A stretch of 64,000 nt of DNA from Bretschneidera sinensis. Its lineage: Eukaryota > Streptophyta > Magnoliopsida > Brassicales > Akaniaceae. Below are positions 54,672-64,000 of this stretch, piece after piece. The stretch spans positions 50,032,001-50,096,000 of the forward strand of contig CM043697.1 in NCBI GenBank assembly GCA_023935145.1, given 5' to 3'. How positions within the stretch are numbered: the first letter of the stretch is position 1; each line of letters opens with the position of its first letter. The position numbers and the translations under genes were made by a program. Below the pieces are notes generated by a model, which searched no databases, was not told where the DNA came from, and saw nothing but the letters and a program-made list of their open reading frames with translations.

Positions 54672-56200
54672 TTAAAGGAAGGGTGGTGCATTCCACTTCT
54701 CCATTTCACTTACCTTGGATGTGGATGGCTTAGCAGGATATGCTTGTGCTGGCTCATAAATTCTTATGACCTTACCATTTCTGACAGTTGTCATGGCATT
54801 TAGTTGATGATGTCTTCTCGGATTAGGTATTGGTTGGGTAGGAAGCTCACCTTGCTTTCTTGCACTTAACTCTTTAGCCATTTTCCCTATTTGAACTTCT
54901 AGTCTTTGGATTATTTGCTCATGCTTTGTAATTGTTTGTCTTTGCTCAGTTTGAATTTGCCTTCCATCTACTATAAATTATTCTTGTAACGTTATCAGTT
55001 GCCTTACCATACTCTCTAGGTCACTTGTCTTTGACTCTTGAACTGGTTGGGCTGCTTGGTGGAAGTTTCTTTGTTGCCCTTGAAGGTTCATAGCATTTTG
55101 ATTGTTGCCCCATGAGAGGTTGGGGTGGTTTTGTCATCCAGGATTGTAAGTATTTGCATATGCACTGTTTGGTCCCACATAGTTCACTTGCTCAGGATCT
55201 GTAGATGAATATAAATGGCAAGTCTCAGTAGTGTGATCAAATTGAGAATGTAAAGCACATACCTGGTGTTGTGTGGCTTGTGGACTTGGTGAGGCGTTCT
55301 AAGCAGTCATGGCTTTTACAATCATATCTAGCTTCCTCTCCATAGCAACTATCTGAGTTGGAATTCCACCAATTAAGTTAACTTTATACATGCCCTTGCT
55401 CTTTACTCCTTGTCTCCCTCTGGATGAGAATTGTTGGTTGTGCTCACTCAATGCCTCAAACAGCTCCATGGCTTCTTCACTGCTTTTCTCCATCAGTACA
55501 CCTCCACAACCTGAATCAGCAATACCTTTATTTATATCATTTAGACCTTCGTAAAATGCTAGTACCAGCTCATCTTGAGATAGGTTGTGATGTGGACATT
55601 TGTGAAATAGCTCATTAAAGTGTCCCCATGCCTCAAAGAAAAGGTCTTCATCCCTCTGTTGGAAAGATTGAATCTCTTTCCTCAATTGTCTCGTCTTTTG
55701 AGCTAGGAAGAACTTTCTTAGGAACTTGCTAGCCAACTCTTCCCAAGTGTGGATAGAAACTGCAGGCAATGAATTGTACCACAGTTTAGCATTATCTTTT
55801 AAGGGAAAAGGGAAAAGAATTAACCTGATTCCTTCTTGGTCTACCCCTAGATATGCTGGAATTTGCAAAGATCAAAGAACTCTCGAAGGTGCAAATGTGG
55901 ATCCTCATTAGGTGTACCCCTAAAGTGAGTCAATGCACTCAATATTTGCAGAGATATGTAGTAGTTGCCTTCTGCCTCAGGTTGATATGGAATACATGAT
56001 GGCTGATCAAGGTTCCGTGGGATGAAGGATTGTTTCATCTATGTTCGTGTAGGTGGTTGCTGGTTTTCGAGCTGTTTCGCCATTGGTGCTTCGTTCTCCT
56101 TGAAGTTGTTTCTAAGCCTTTATCGGATGGTCCACTCAAGCTCAGGATCGAGGGGAAAGAATGTTGGATGTCGGGATCGAAGTCCGTGCATGAATCAGGT
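54672..56200 (-). pseudogene. Ty3 gag of element E
   Basis: Fragments from about 56200 to 54672: SFIPRNLDQPSCIPYQPEAE and LQILSALTHFRGTPNEDPHL, then after a frameshift near 55860 QEGIRLILFPFPLKDNAKLW, WEELASKFLRKFFLAQK, FFEAWGHFNELFHKCPHHNL, then stops, and a linker ELPTQPIPNPRRHHQLNAMT. From 55868 to the protease it is all one frame. It is clearly homologous to the gag of C. Confidence 0.87.
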
Positions 56201-56470
56201 AAAACAGCTTCAGTGCAGCAGTTTAACACTGCTGCTCGGGTAACTCCCTGCCCTAATTGCACTCGATCACACAAGAGGGTGCACTCGATCGCAAGTGTCA
56301 CAAAAAGTTCTGCTGATGTGCCTGAAACAGAAAAGAAATCGATTAGAGTTTGATGAAAATAAAAATAAAGATGAAAAAAAGAAACTTAAAAAAACTAAAG
56401 TAGAATAAAATAAGAATAATGATAATTAAACTAAACGAAAATAATTCTTAAAAGGAAATTTAGCGTAATC

Positions 56471-56486
56471 CCCGACAACGGCGCCA
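56471..56486 (-). other. Primer binding site of element E (tRNA-Asp-like)
   Basis: Minus strand TGGCGCCGTTGTCGGG, 6 nt inside the right LTR. Confidence 0.85.
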
Positions 56487-56492
56487 AAATCT

Positions 56493-57819
56493 TGTTGTCC
56501 GTTTATCTACCTAAATAAATAAGCAAATAATCGTACAGTTTTACTTGCAAGTGCACAAGGTCAATGGTAGCATAGTGTGCAAGTGCGAGATCATTTCCAC
56601 AGGGATTGGTGAATTTCGTTTTAGAATCAGTTTCTTTAATAAAAGAAGATCAAAATAACTATTGAATGTGAATTAATAATAATGAGAACATAGAGCTTTG
56701 ATATCCACCACTAGTCATACTTTCCCAATGAGTAATATGCCAATGCTCTAGCCTTACTATGAATACCTAATGATTGTTAACCTATGGGCATGACATCTAC
56801 TCTTTAAGCTATTGATTTCCCTAAGCAACGAGTTAGACATGGTATCTACTCTAACTCTTTTCTTTCTTAAGGGATTCAACATGGTATCTACTGAGTTGTT
56901 CCTTAAGAGAGCATAGGACCTATAGAAATCGACAACCACACAGGATCTAGGGTATGGTATATACTCCTGGTTTCCCATGTTGATTAACCCAAAAATCCGG
57001 TGTGAATATCTTTTGTTACTAATGTCAGACCCAGGACTCGGTCATCCAAATTGATCTAACTAACAAGTCCATACCACATGCACATATTGATCAGACATTT
57101 ATACATATGAGAAATTTAAATAAACATAGGCATTAATCAAGTTAAGCATCATAATCAAGGCTATTATAAAGATAATTAATGAATGTATATATGGGAAAGC
57201 ATAACTGTGGCTTCAATCGAGCCCTATTAAGAGTTAGTTACACATGCTGTCTAAGATAAGCATCATAACATAAACTAAACATAAAATATAAAACCCGAAG
57301 AAAACTCGGGAAACGAGTTGTCAATTCCTCTCTTAAGCTTGCTACTTCAAGTCTAAAATAAAAGGTAAAAGAAGGGATGTTTTTGTGTGTGTTTACAAGT
57401 GTATTTGTAGAGGTTGAATAACCCTAGAAGACCCTGGAAACCCTAAGCTTCTTAAAACGCAAAACCTCATCTATTTCCAAAACTGGTTCTGTCGTTTTAC
57501 TGTTCATGCTCATACATGTGCGCTTGATCGCATTCATTGTACACTCGATCGCAAGGCTGCACTCGATCCTTCTTTGTGTGCGCACGAGCGCTCTTGCGCT
57601 CGATTGTACCAAATAGTGCGCTCGATCGCACTTTAGCCAGCAGCTGCTCCAGGATTTCCAAATTTCTTCCTTTAAGTGCCAAAGTTGCTTCTTTTTCTCC
57701 AAGACCCTATAAAAACATGTGAAACACAGAAATGAAGTAAAATGGACTAAATTAACATAACTATGGACTTAACAAATATAAATAAATGGGCTTAAATATG
57801 AATATTTAAGCATCTATTA
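56493..57819 (-). repeat. 5' LTR of element E
   Basis: 1,327 bp. The outer end is TTA where the partner has TCA, a C-to-T change at the terminal dinucleotide region. It contains at 57515-57640 a dense set of TGCGCTCGATCGCA-like motifs. Confidence 0.92.
57515..57640 (-). repeat. Cluster of GCGCTCGATCGCA motifs in the E LTR
   Basis: About seven copies: GTGCGCTTGATCGCA, ACACTCGATCGCA, GCACTCGATC, GTGCGCACGAGCGC, TTGCGCTCGATTG, GTGCGCTCGATCGCAC. In minus-strand sense they lie about 105-230 bp upstream of a TATA-like CTACAAATACAC (near 57400). Confidence 0.75.
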
Positions 57820-57824
57820 GCCGA

Positions 57825-58253
57825 CAGCTGATTTTTCAACCCGGAGATTGGGTTTGGTTACACATGAAGAAAGAAAGATTTCTGACACAAAGGCGTTCAC
57901 AGTTACTTCCAAGAGGAGATAGGCATTTTCAAGTCCTTGAGCGCATCAATGACAATGCATACAAATTGGATTTGCCAGATGAGTACAATGTTAGTGCCAC
58001 TTTCAAAGTTTTTTATTTAAGCCCTTTTGATGTAGGTGATGATTTGAGGAAAAATCATTTTTAAGAGGAGGGGAATGATGAGGAAATGACTAACAAATGG
58101 GAGACAGATCCTATTCAAGTTCCAATTGGTCCAGTTACAAAGGCTCGAGCTAAAAGGTTCAAGAAAACTCTCAATGGGCTGATTCAACACATTTGGGCTA
58201 AGAACCATCTTTGGGGGCCTAAGGATGATGCTATACGTGATCCACAAGGATGA
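57825..58253 (+). pseudogene. Integrase C-terminal end of element F, reading on into the LTR
   Basis: Resumes RQLIFQPGDWVWLHMKKERF, then LLPRGDRHFQVLERINDNAY and YNVSATFKVFYLSPFDVGDD, the integrase C-terminal domain. A TAA at 58062-58064 sits where CAA (Gln) would be expected. Beyond it the same frame stays open through the polypurine tract and into the LTR (DPIQVPIGPVTKARAKRF, NGLIQHIWAKNHLWG) to a TGA at 58251, which is TGG in the 5' LTR. Coding across the LTR boundary is a trait reported for some chromoviruses. Confidence 0.8.
58063..58075 (+). promoter_or_regulatory. Polypurine tract of element F
   Basis: AAGAGGAGGGGAA directly before the LTR start TGATGAGG at 58076; it overlaps the extended reading frame. 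Confidence 0.87.
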
Positions 58254-58258
58254 GTTTC
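58076..58258 (+). repeat. 3' LTR of element F, first 183 bp
   Basis: Matches 45628-45810 with about 15 differences; A' begins at 58259. GTTTC (58254-58258) would be the target duplication, but its right partner is lost. Confidence 0.87.
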
Positions 58259-59744
58259 TGATTATGCCCAAAGTATAATGCTGTTATTTATAGTATAGCT
58301 TTGGGGTGTCGATTCCACAGGGAAACAAGTTAATTACAGAAGAAGGTGTAAACTTGAACACAAACGATAAAAGATTAATTGAAAGAATCTGAATTGTTGA
58401 TTTTATGAAAATTGTGTGAATGATTGAATAATATAATTCAGAAATCCTCCCTAGGTTCGTTGCCCTAATCCTAACTTGATTCAGTTGTTTTTATCTCGAT
58501 TGCAAGTTTTACATCCCAAACAGACAATCGGCAAATATTCAATTAAAGCACATGTATAAACCCTAATGTAATTGATATGAATTATTCTTTACTTTCAAGC
58601 ACACATGACCTAACTTATAAATTATCAAAAGACGACAATATATCTAAATGACAATACTGCAGCAATGGACAAATCTATAAAAGAGATCTACCGGACTCAA
58701 TCACACCCAAACAAATACACATAAGAAGAGCATGACTAGACTTATATGGAAAAGAAGCATGCAATCACCGGACTAATAAAAATCTACTAATTAAATTAAA
58801 GAATAAAACATAACAATATTTAATGAAAATAATACCAAACTAAAACTGAATCAAATAAAGGAAAATGAGAACAACTACACCTGGGGATTCATCCATTCGC
58901 CTTGCTTTGAGACTAACCGACCATGGAGCTCATGCTTCTTTGAGTTGCCTCCGGCCTCTCAACGATCATCTCCTCCTTGGTAGCGCAAGCTTCGGCGATT
59001 CATCAGCTTTCCCTCCAAAATTGTACTTTGGATTCGTCTAAAGGCCCTTCGGATTACTCCTAAAGGCCCTCTAGATTTATTCTCTGATGATTTCAGATGA
59101 GTTCCGATTGATGCTTCAAAGCTGAAGTGGAGTAGGCCTTTTATAGGGAAATACCATGAGTGCAATGTGTTTCCAATCCGATGTGGGATGTGGGATATAG
59201 AAATTTGTTTTCCAACCGATGTGGGATATGGGATTTAAGCCCAAAAAACACTGAAATCCCGCACAGCCCGCACAACCCACACAGCCTGACCTTTGTCTGC
59301 TAAAACTGCCATAACTTTCTCTAGAAAAATCATTTTTACAAGCCGTAAAATTCTCCAGAAAATAGACTTCCGGATATTTCTAAGCATATATGGCTCATCT
59401 CCTGGTTCTTCTTGCATCAATACAGTTTAATTTTCAAAGATGATTGATCTGTACGGGCAATTATGGCAATTTAGTGAAAACTCCATTCTTGATTTCTCTT
59501 CATCTTGGCTCTTCCGCGACCATTATCTTACTCGAGTATTCATTGAAGCTTCGTGTTTAAAATGATAATAGCTTTTTTTATCTCTTTTTTAAGCTCAAAG
59601 TACCTGAAAATGCACTGAAATAAGTCAACGATTCAAGAATAATACTTCAGAGTTATTAAGGTATAAAAGTGTAATTCCAACCTCGATCAACCCTAAAATA
59701 CTAACAATTAAGTATTGTTTAGATGCATTTTATGACTCTCATCA
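58259..59744 (-). repeat. 3' LTR of element A'
   Basis: 1,486 bp, TGATTATGCCCAAAG...GACTCTCATCA on the plus strand, the reverse complement of the A LTR. TATA box in minus sense: CCCTATAAAAGGCC (59136-59148). Confidence 0.92.
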
Positions 59745-59780
59745 CAACCCCCAACTAGCTTATTGCTAGTCCCTAGCAAT
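59745..59780 (-). promoter_or_regulatory. Polypurine tract and pre-PPT hairpin of A'
   Basis: In element sense, ATTGCTA-GGGAC-TAGCAAT (59762-59780), then AGCTAGTTGGGGGTTG. Same as in A. Confidence 0.83.
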
Positions 59781-61087
59781 TGAAGTAAAAATAAGAGATG
59801 AATTCTATGGTAGGAGTTAAAAACAAAGTAAAGCAATGCTAGCGTTGAACCAAAAGTAATTCACTTTTTGTCTCAAAAATTGCTCATAACATATGGCACA
59901 TAGAATCATTAAATTTCACCTAAGTCCAAAAGTAATCCAAATATCAATATTAAAATCGTTATTGACTCTTAACATCCATCTTACCACAAACCATTAACCC
60001 AAACACCCGAATGATTTTATACATAACATTCATGAATACAAGTCTTAGCCTCTAAAAACATAATAAATTGCGTGACATCAATCACAAAAACAAGCTTCAT
60101 AGGTTCACTTTTCAAATCACTCTCCACTATTGTAGAAAAATCACACTACATTGGATCAAAAGGTCTTTAATAAGCTTGTAACGTTAGGCTAAGGTAAAGG
60201 TTAAGAAAGAACAGGAAGGATTCAACAAGTAGAAGAACTTAATCTCTTAGTTTTGAACACAACTCTTTAAGCACTGGATAACCTTACTTCAACACCCAAC
60301 TCTTTCAACCATTTTTCGAGCATTTCTTTCAATAAATCACCATTTTTTTCTTTTCTTTCTTTCTTCTTTCTTTGCTATAATTCATTTTTTTTTATTTTGG
60401 CACATAACCATTCACTTTCTTTTTCATCATTTTTTTCTTTTTCTTTTCTTTTCCACAACCCCCAACTTATCTCCTTTAATGTACTTGGGTTGTGGTAGTG
60501 ATATTTTTTTTTCATATTTCCACCCCTTACTCCTTTTAAGTGCTTCTCACAACATGTGTATAACTAAGTTCTTTTAAAAGAAAGGTAAGGATAAAATATT
60601 TTTAGGTAAATGATTTATCGAGAGAAACAAAGCTCAATTTTTCTTTTCAAAAAAAAGGCTCAAATAGGTGACTAGTGATAAATATAGCAATGGTAGGTTT
60701 GAAAGGCTCAAACGGTCCAAAAATGGCCTATATCATATCCTAAGTAGTGTGCATTCTAGGAATTCGCCTCAAGTGATTATCAAGTAAGTTTTAGAGCTTG
60801 TCAAGACTGCAAAAGTATTCCCAAAATAATCACACATAAAACTTTTCTAAATGTTTAAGATTAAGCATACTATCTAACCACAAACTAGAGTCTCCAACCA
60901 AATGAAGATTGATGCTTAAATTAATTTCAAATCGAAGCAAGATTTAACTTCTTCTACATGCTATCTGCTATCTCAATTAAGTTTATATCATTGACATGTA
61001 AATTAACTCTAAGGCTAACACCAAGCATGCTAGAAACAAATAAAAAGGAAAATGGCACCAAGTAATTCAATGGAAAAAGAAAAAAAA
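59781..61087 (-). other. Non-coding 3' region of A'
   Basis: Colinear with element A (reverse complement). Includes CTTGTAACGTTAGGCTAAGG near 60175 and GGAATTCGCCTCAAGTGATT near 60760. No genes. Confidence 0.8.
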
Positions 61088-61187
61088 ATGTGTACATTTT
61101 TATATTGCTGCATATATGTGCCGTGCTGGGATTTCAAAATGTGACGGCACCGTCTCATAGGTGGCCAACCCGGGCTGAGTCGTTACA
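61088..61187 (+). repeat. End of a third B-type chromovirus LTR
   Basis: Matches the last 100 bp of the B and B0 LTRs (GCATATATGTGCCGTGCTGG, GTGGCCAACCCGGGCTGAGT, end CGTTACA). It is followed directly by LINE coding. The five bases after it (AGGTA) do not match the bases before the element B LTR (GTTAT), so it is probably a separate copy. Confidence 0.75.
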
Positions 61188-62472
61188 AGGTAGGCCCAAC
61201 ACTAGCCACAATTTTAATGAGAATTTTTTTATGTGCTTAAGAAATGAAATATTGTTTCCAATGCTATAATTTCCTTAATATGCGATCACAAACATAGCCA
61301 AGAGCTTATTGCTTGGAGTGGCCCTAAATCGATGAAACAACAAGATAAGGGTCCAAATTATCAATTAAAAAAAGACCCACCATTTGTGTCATTTAACCAG
61401 CCACACTTGGTGGAACATTGGCACTTGGAAAGAGCTGTAAATTTACCACTTAGACAGAAGTCAAGCAGTAAGTATCAATAATAGCTTTCAAGCTCCAGCA
61501 ATTAGCTATGGAAGCTCGGATGAAAAATAGAGAATCATTGGCAAAAAATAGGTGCGAGATGAGGCAACTTCTGTGCAACTTGATGCCAAGAAAAAACCTA
61601 TTTGCTATACTATTCTTGATTATAACTAAGAAAACATCTGCCAACAAGAAGAAAAAAGGTAAAGGGATAAAGGATCCCCTTGTCTCAAGCCATGTTTAGG
61701 AACAAATCTGGCAAGAGGTTTTCCATTCACCAATATTGAATAGCTAACAATGGAAATACACTCATATACTAAAATCATCCATTTTTCATCAAATCCCATA
61801 ACCAACAAAACATCCACTAAAGAGTCCCACTCCAAACGATCCTAAGATTTTTTCATGTCCAACTTTAGAGTCAACTCCAAATTTTTCCCTATCTTTTTTA
61901 ACTTCAAATGATGGAAGGCCTCATGAGCAACAATGACGTTTTCTTGGATTTGATGCTCTAGAATAAAAGGCATATTAGTGTACAAATACCAAATAGGGAA
62001 AAAAGGATTTAATATATCAACCATAATTCTAGATATAATTTTATAGCTAAAATTGCACAAGTCGATCACCCTGTAGTGGTTCACTTCTTCCGGGTGTGGA
62101 ATTTTAGGAATTAGAGTTATGTTGGTCTCGTTCATCTCCTTTAAGATATGACCATGTAGAAAGATAAAAAACTATGGACATCTTTGGTTACTTGCTCCCT
62201 ATGATACTCCAATACTCTTAATAAAATACCCTAGAGAAGACATCCGAGCCTGGAGCACTGAGAACACTAAGATGAAACCCCACTCCTTCAACTTCAAAAA
62301 CGAACACTGGAAGTAACATAAATTTGTTCATCTCGCCTGATACTGATCTTTTAACATATACTATCATTATAAAGCAATCATGAGTTTTAGAGGCATAAAA
62401 CTGCTTTTGAAAGTGTCGAATAAGTCTATTGGCAGTCAGATTATCATTATCCAGTATCACTCCCATCCTCAA
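61188..62472 (-). pseudogene. LINE reverse transcriptase
   Basis: Remains of RT in several frames: SVLSAPGSDVFSRVFY (APGxDG region), NITLIPKIPHPEEVNHYRVI, then KIISRIMVDILNPFFP, EHQIQENVIVAHEAFHHLK, LRQGDPLSLYLF and ISHLFFANDSLFF. The catalytic motif is FAND (61534-61545) instead of FADD, so one catalytic Asp is lost. Downstream, KLQHWK and AHKKILIK are the usual post-RT blocks (KWKxxxLSxAGKxxLIK). Frameshifts and stops are frequent. Confidence 0.85.
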
Positions 62473-63596
62473 GCTTCAATTTGAAAATTTTATTTCTCTA
62501 ATGCTGCTAAAGAGTTGATTGATGGAAAAAACTTGTATTATGATCCACAAATTTTAGCCAATTCACAAGGGATCTCTAGTGCCAATATTTCATCTCTAAA
62601 TCCCAAAGCTTGTCAAGCTTCTTTATAACACTTTCATATTCGAGCCAAAGTTCCATGCTTTGATTAAAATCTTGCATAACCGAGAGCTTTGCTAAAAGAC
62701 CATCTATTTGAGTTCTATTATTTGGGAAGAGTAGTTTACTACAAGCCTTTAAGGCTTTATGAAAGTTCTTTAATTTATGAAGAAACTTGTATGCAAACTA
62801 TCCATTTCAGAGAAATACCAGTTACTAGTGATGATCTGCTCACAATCATCTTGACCAACCCACATAGACTCAAAACGAAACAGTGTCTGCCCCTTTCTAT
62901 CCTTATAATCAAGATCTAACATAGTAGAGAGTGATTAGAACCCATAGCAAGATGGTGAAAAATCTAAGATCAAGGATAATGGACCCTGCCAGGTGCATTG
63001 ATGAAAGCTTTATCCAACCACTCTTGAACATTTTGATTGCCCTCACGTTTGTTATACCAATAGAATAGTTGACCTTAAAATTCCAGATCAATGAACCGAT
63101 GGTCAAACATCAAATCCTATAAGTTCCAAATCTTCTTAGAAGCTTTAATATTTCCACCCTCATTCTCATAAATAGCAACAATACCATTAATGTCTCCCAA
63201 ACACAGCCATGAACCAACATTCAAAGAGGTAATCCCTCAGATTGAATTCAATGCAGCCAAATGATCATCATAATTTGAAGGTCCATAAATAAAGGTTAGA
63301 CAACTAGGATACAGATATTCACCTATTGAGTACAGTACATTGATAATATTTTTATCAACTCGTTCAATTTGTATCAATACTTCATTCTGCCACCATAGAG
63401 CCAAACCACCAGATAAACCTTCTGCTTCAACTGTAAAACCATTGATGGGACTTCTAAAACCTTTGATTCTCATTGATGGGGTTTTTTTTTTCATCAAGAA
63501 AACCAAAGAGGGTCTTACTTTGGTAACCAGCTCCTGAAGAGCTCAAATTGTCAAGGCTAACCCTAGACCCTATAAAGTCCATGATAAAACTGTTAT
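62473..63596 (-). pseudogene. LINE endonuclease and linker
   Basis: Starts near 63596 with a degraded ITVLSWTL-stop-GLG (plant L1 ORF2 usually opens with LSWNCRGLG), then ALQELVTKVRPSLVFLMKKK, GFTVEAEGLSGGLALWWQNE and SCLTFIYGPSNYDDH. These are endonuclease blocks; the catalytic Glu of the usual MET(K) motif is changed to Lys (FLMKKK). Further left, MFKSGWIKLSSMHLAG and a SDHxP-like region are very degraded. Confidence 0.75.
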
Positions 63597-64000
63597 GGTG
63601 ACCGTGTGGTTATTTTTGGCCAGCCACTACAACCATTAATATAGAAAGTTTCCACATTAGCAACCTAGAGGGGATTCAGACTCTCTTGTGAAATTGGGAC
63701 TTCAAGGAGATGTATATCAAAGAAGGATTTAACATGGGTATTAGAGGAATTTCGTGTTTTTTGCCAAATCTTTATTCCCTTGATTCGAAGAAGTACAAGT
63801 AGGATCTAGTCTAATTGCAAACTGGGTTGGACTTAGTAGAGCTTCAATTTCTAGGGTTTTCCTCTTTTTTGCTTCTTGACCATTATTCCAATCCTTATTG
63901 ACCTTGTTTTTCAATTACAGATGGTTAAATACAATTGCTACAGATATGTCTAGGTATTGGGTTTTGATGCGTTTGGCCTTATTTAGCAGCTTTTCTTTAG
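63597..64000. other. Unassigned end of window
   Basis: No gene recognised. It probably holds the region upstream of the LINE ORF2 (ORF1 end or spacer on the minus strand), but no motif supports this. Confidence 0.3.

Larger units (their letters stand above)
51163..57819 (-). mobile_element. Element E: complete non-autonomous Ty3 element, minus strand
   Basis: LTRs 51163-52101 and 56493-57819. The target duplication is GCTGA (51158-51162) against GCCGA (57820-57824), a single C-to-T difference. Removing E and one copy restores the integrase frame of F (KGR then RQLIFQPGDWVW). It carries gag and protease on the minus strand and lacks RT, RNase H, integrase and the extra ORF of C. Primer site TGGCGCCGTTGTCGGG. 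Confidence 0.94.
45628..58258 (+). mobile_element. Element F: near full-length chromovirus-like Ty3 element, split by E and A'
   Basis: 5' LTR 45628-46407, tRNA-Met primer site, gag, protease, RT, RNase H and integrase up to 51162. Then comes element E, then the integrase end (57825-58064), a polypurine tract and the start of the 3' LTR (58076-58258), which A' interrupts. It is inserted in integrase of element B after WSGMKK. Gag and integrase resemble plant chromoviruses of the CRM/Reina kind; the exact clade is not certain. By eye the two LTR starts differ at about 15 of 184 positions, so F is an old insertion. Confidence 0.9.
58259..61087 (-). mobile_element. Element A': truncated relative of element A, minus strand
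   Basis: 3' LTR 58259-59744, polypurine tract and hairpin (59745-59780), then 1.3 kb matching the reverse complement of the A non-coding region (about 41330-42720). It stops abruptly at about 61087 in a poly-A stretch. Its coding part and 5' LTR are missing. Confidence 0.9.
61188..63596 (-). mobile_element. L1-type LINE, ORF2 remnant, minus strand
   Basis: From right to left: apurinic endonuclease, linker and reverse transcriptase of a plant L1 ORF2, all on the minus strand. The downstream (left) end is cut at 61188 by the B-type LTR fragment, so the rest of ORF2 and the poly-A tail are not seen. Confidence 0.85.

Noticed and set aside
61088..61187. Could be the missing 3' LTR of element B.
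   Set aside because: The base context after it (AGGTA) does not match the five bases before the B 5' LTR (GTTAT), and its flank is LINE rather than Sirevirus-like gag.
1..64000. Host protein genes, rRNA, tRNA genes or CRISPR arrays.
   Set aside because: No exon-like host domain, cloverleaf or spaced repeat array was found. The tRNA-like stretches are primer binding sites of 10-18 bases only.

Overview
This window looks like heterochromatin of a flowering plant. It is AT-rich and I see no host gene in it. Almost every recognisable sequence belongs to LTR retrotransposons inserted into one another, plus one L1-type LINE and some tandem repeats. Sirevirus-type Copia, chromovirus-type Ty3 and Athila/Tat-like Ty3 elements together indicate an angiosperm. 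Nearly all reading frames are broken, often by C-to-T or G-to-A changes that create stops, as expected of old methylated DNA.

Left part (1-29083). A chromovirus called B0 here (integrase from 9946, 3' LTR 10795-29083) received a divergent LTR element (I, LTR remnant 8958-9945). Next to I lies a minus-strand Copia element (H, 5058-8957), split in its reverse transcriptase by a plus-strand Ty3 element (G, 1-5057). The 5' parts of G and the far half of H lie beyond the left edge. The 3' LTR of B0 is itself split by two complete minus-strand, deletion-bearing Ty3 elements: C (12177-21044, target duplication GACAG) and D (21297-28616, target duplication GATTA).

Middle (29084-33254). Degenerate tandem repeats (29084-30746) are followed by the LTR and gag of a Sirevirus-like Copia element (30747-33254).

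Right part (33255-61187). A second chromovirus, B (5' LTR 33255-35255), is split in its reverse transcriptase by the gag-only element A (37521-44154). It is split again in its integrase by F (from 45628), a decayed but nearly full-length chromovirus-like element. F is split in its integrase by element E (51163-57819), and its 3' LTR is split by A' (58259 to about 61087), a truncated minus-strand relative of A. A' ends at a breakpoint next to 100 bp of another B-type LTR (61088-61187), which sits in an L1-type LINE running on the minus strand to the right edge.

A, C, D and E lack most or all of RT-RNase H-integrase but keep intact-looking cis signals: LTR ends, a tRNA-Asp-like primer binding site, a polypurine tract with a conserved hairpin just upstream, and conserved non-coding 3' regions. 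They look like non-autonomous passengers needing enzymes from related elements. C carries an extra ORF with a putative promoter of its own. The most notable pattern is that unrelated LTR families carry family-specific arrays of short GC-rich palindromes just upstream of their TATA boxes. All identities and repeat comparisons were made by eye; no database search or alignment was run.
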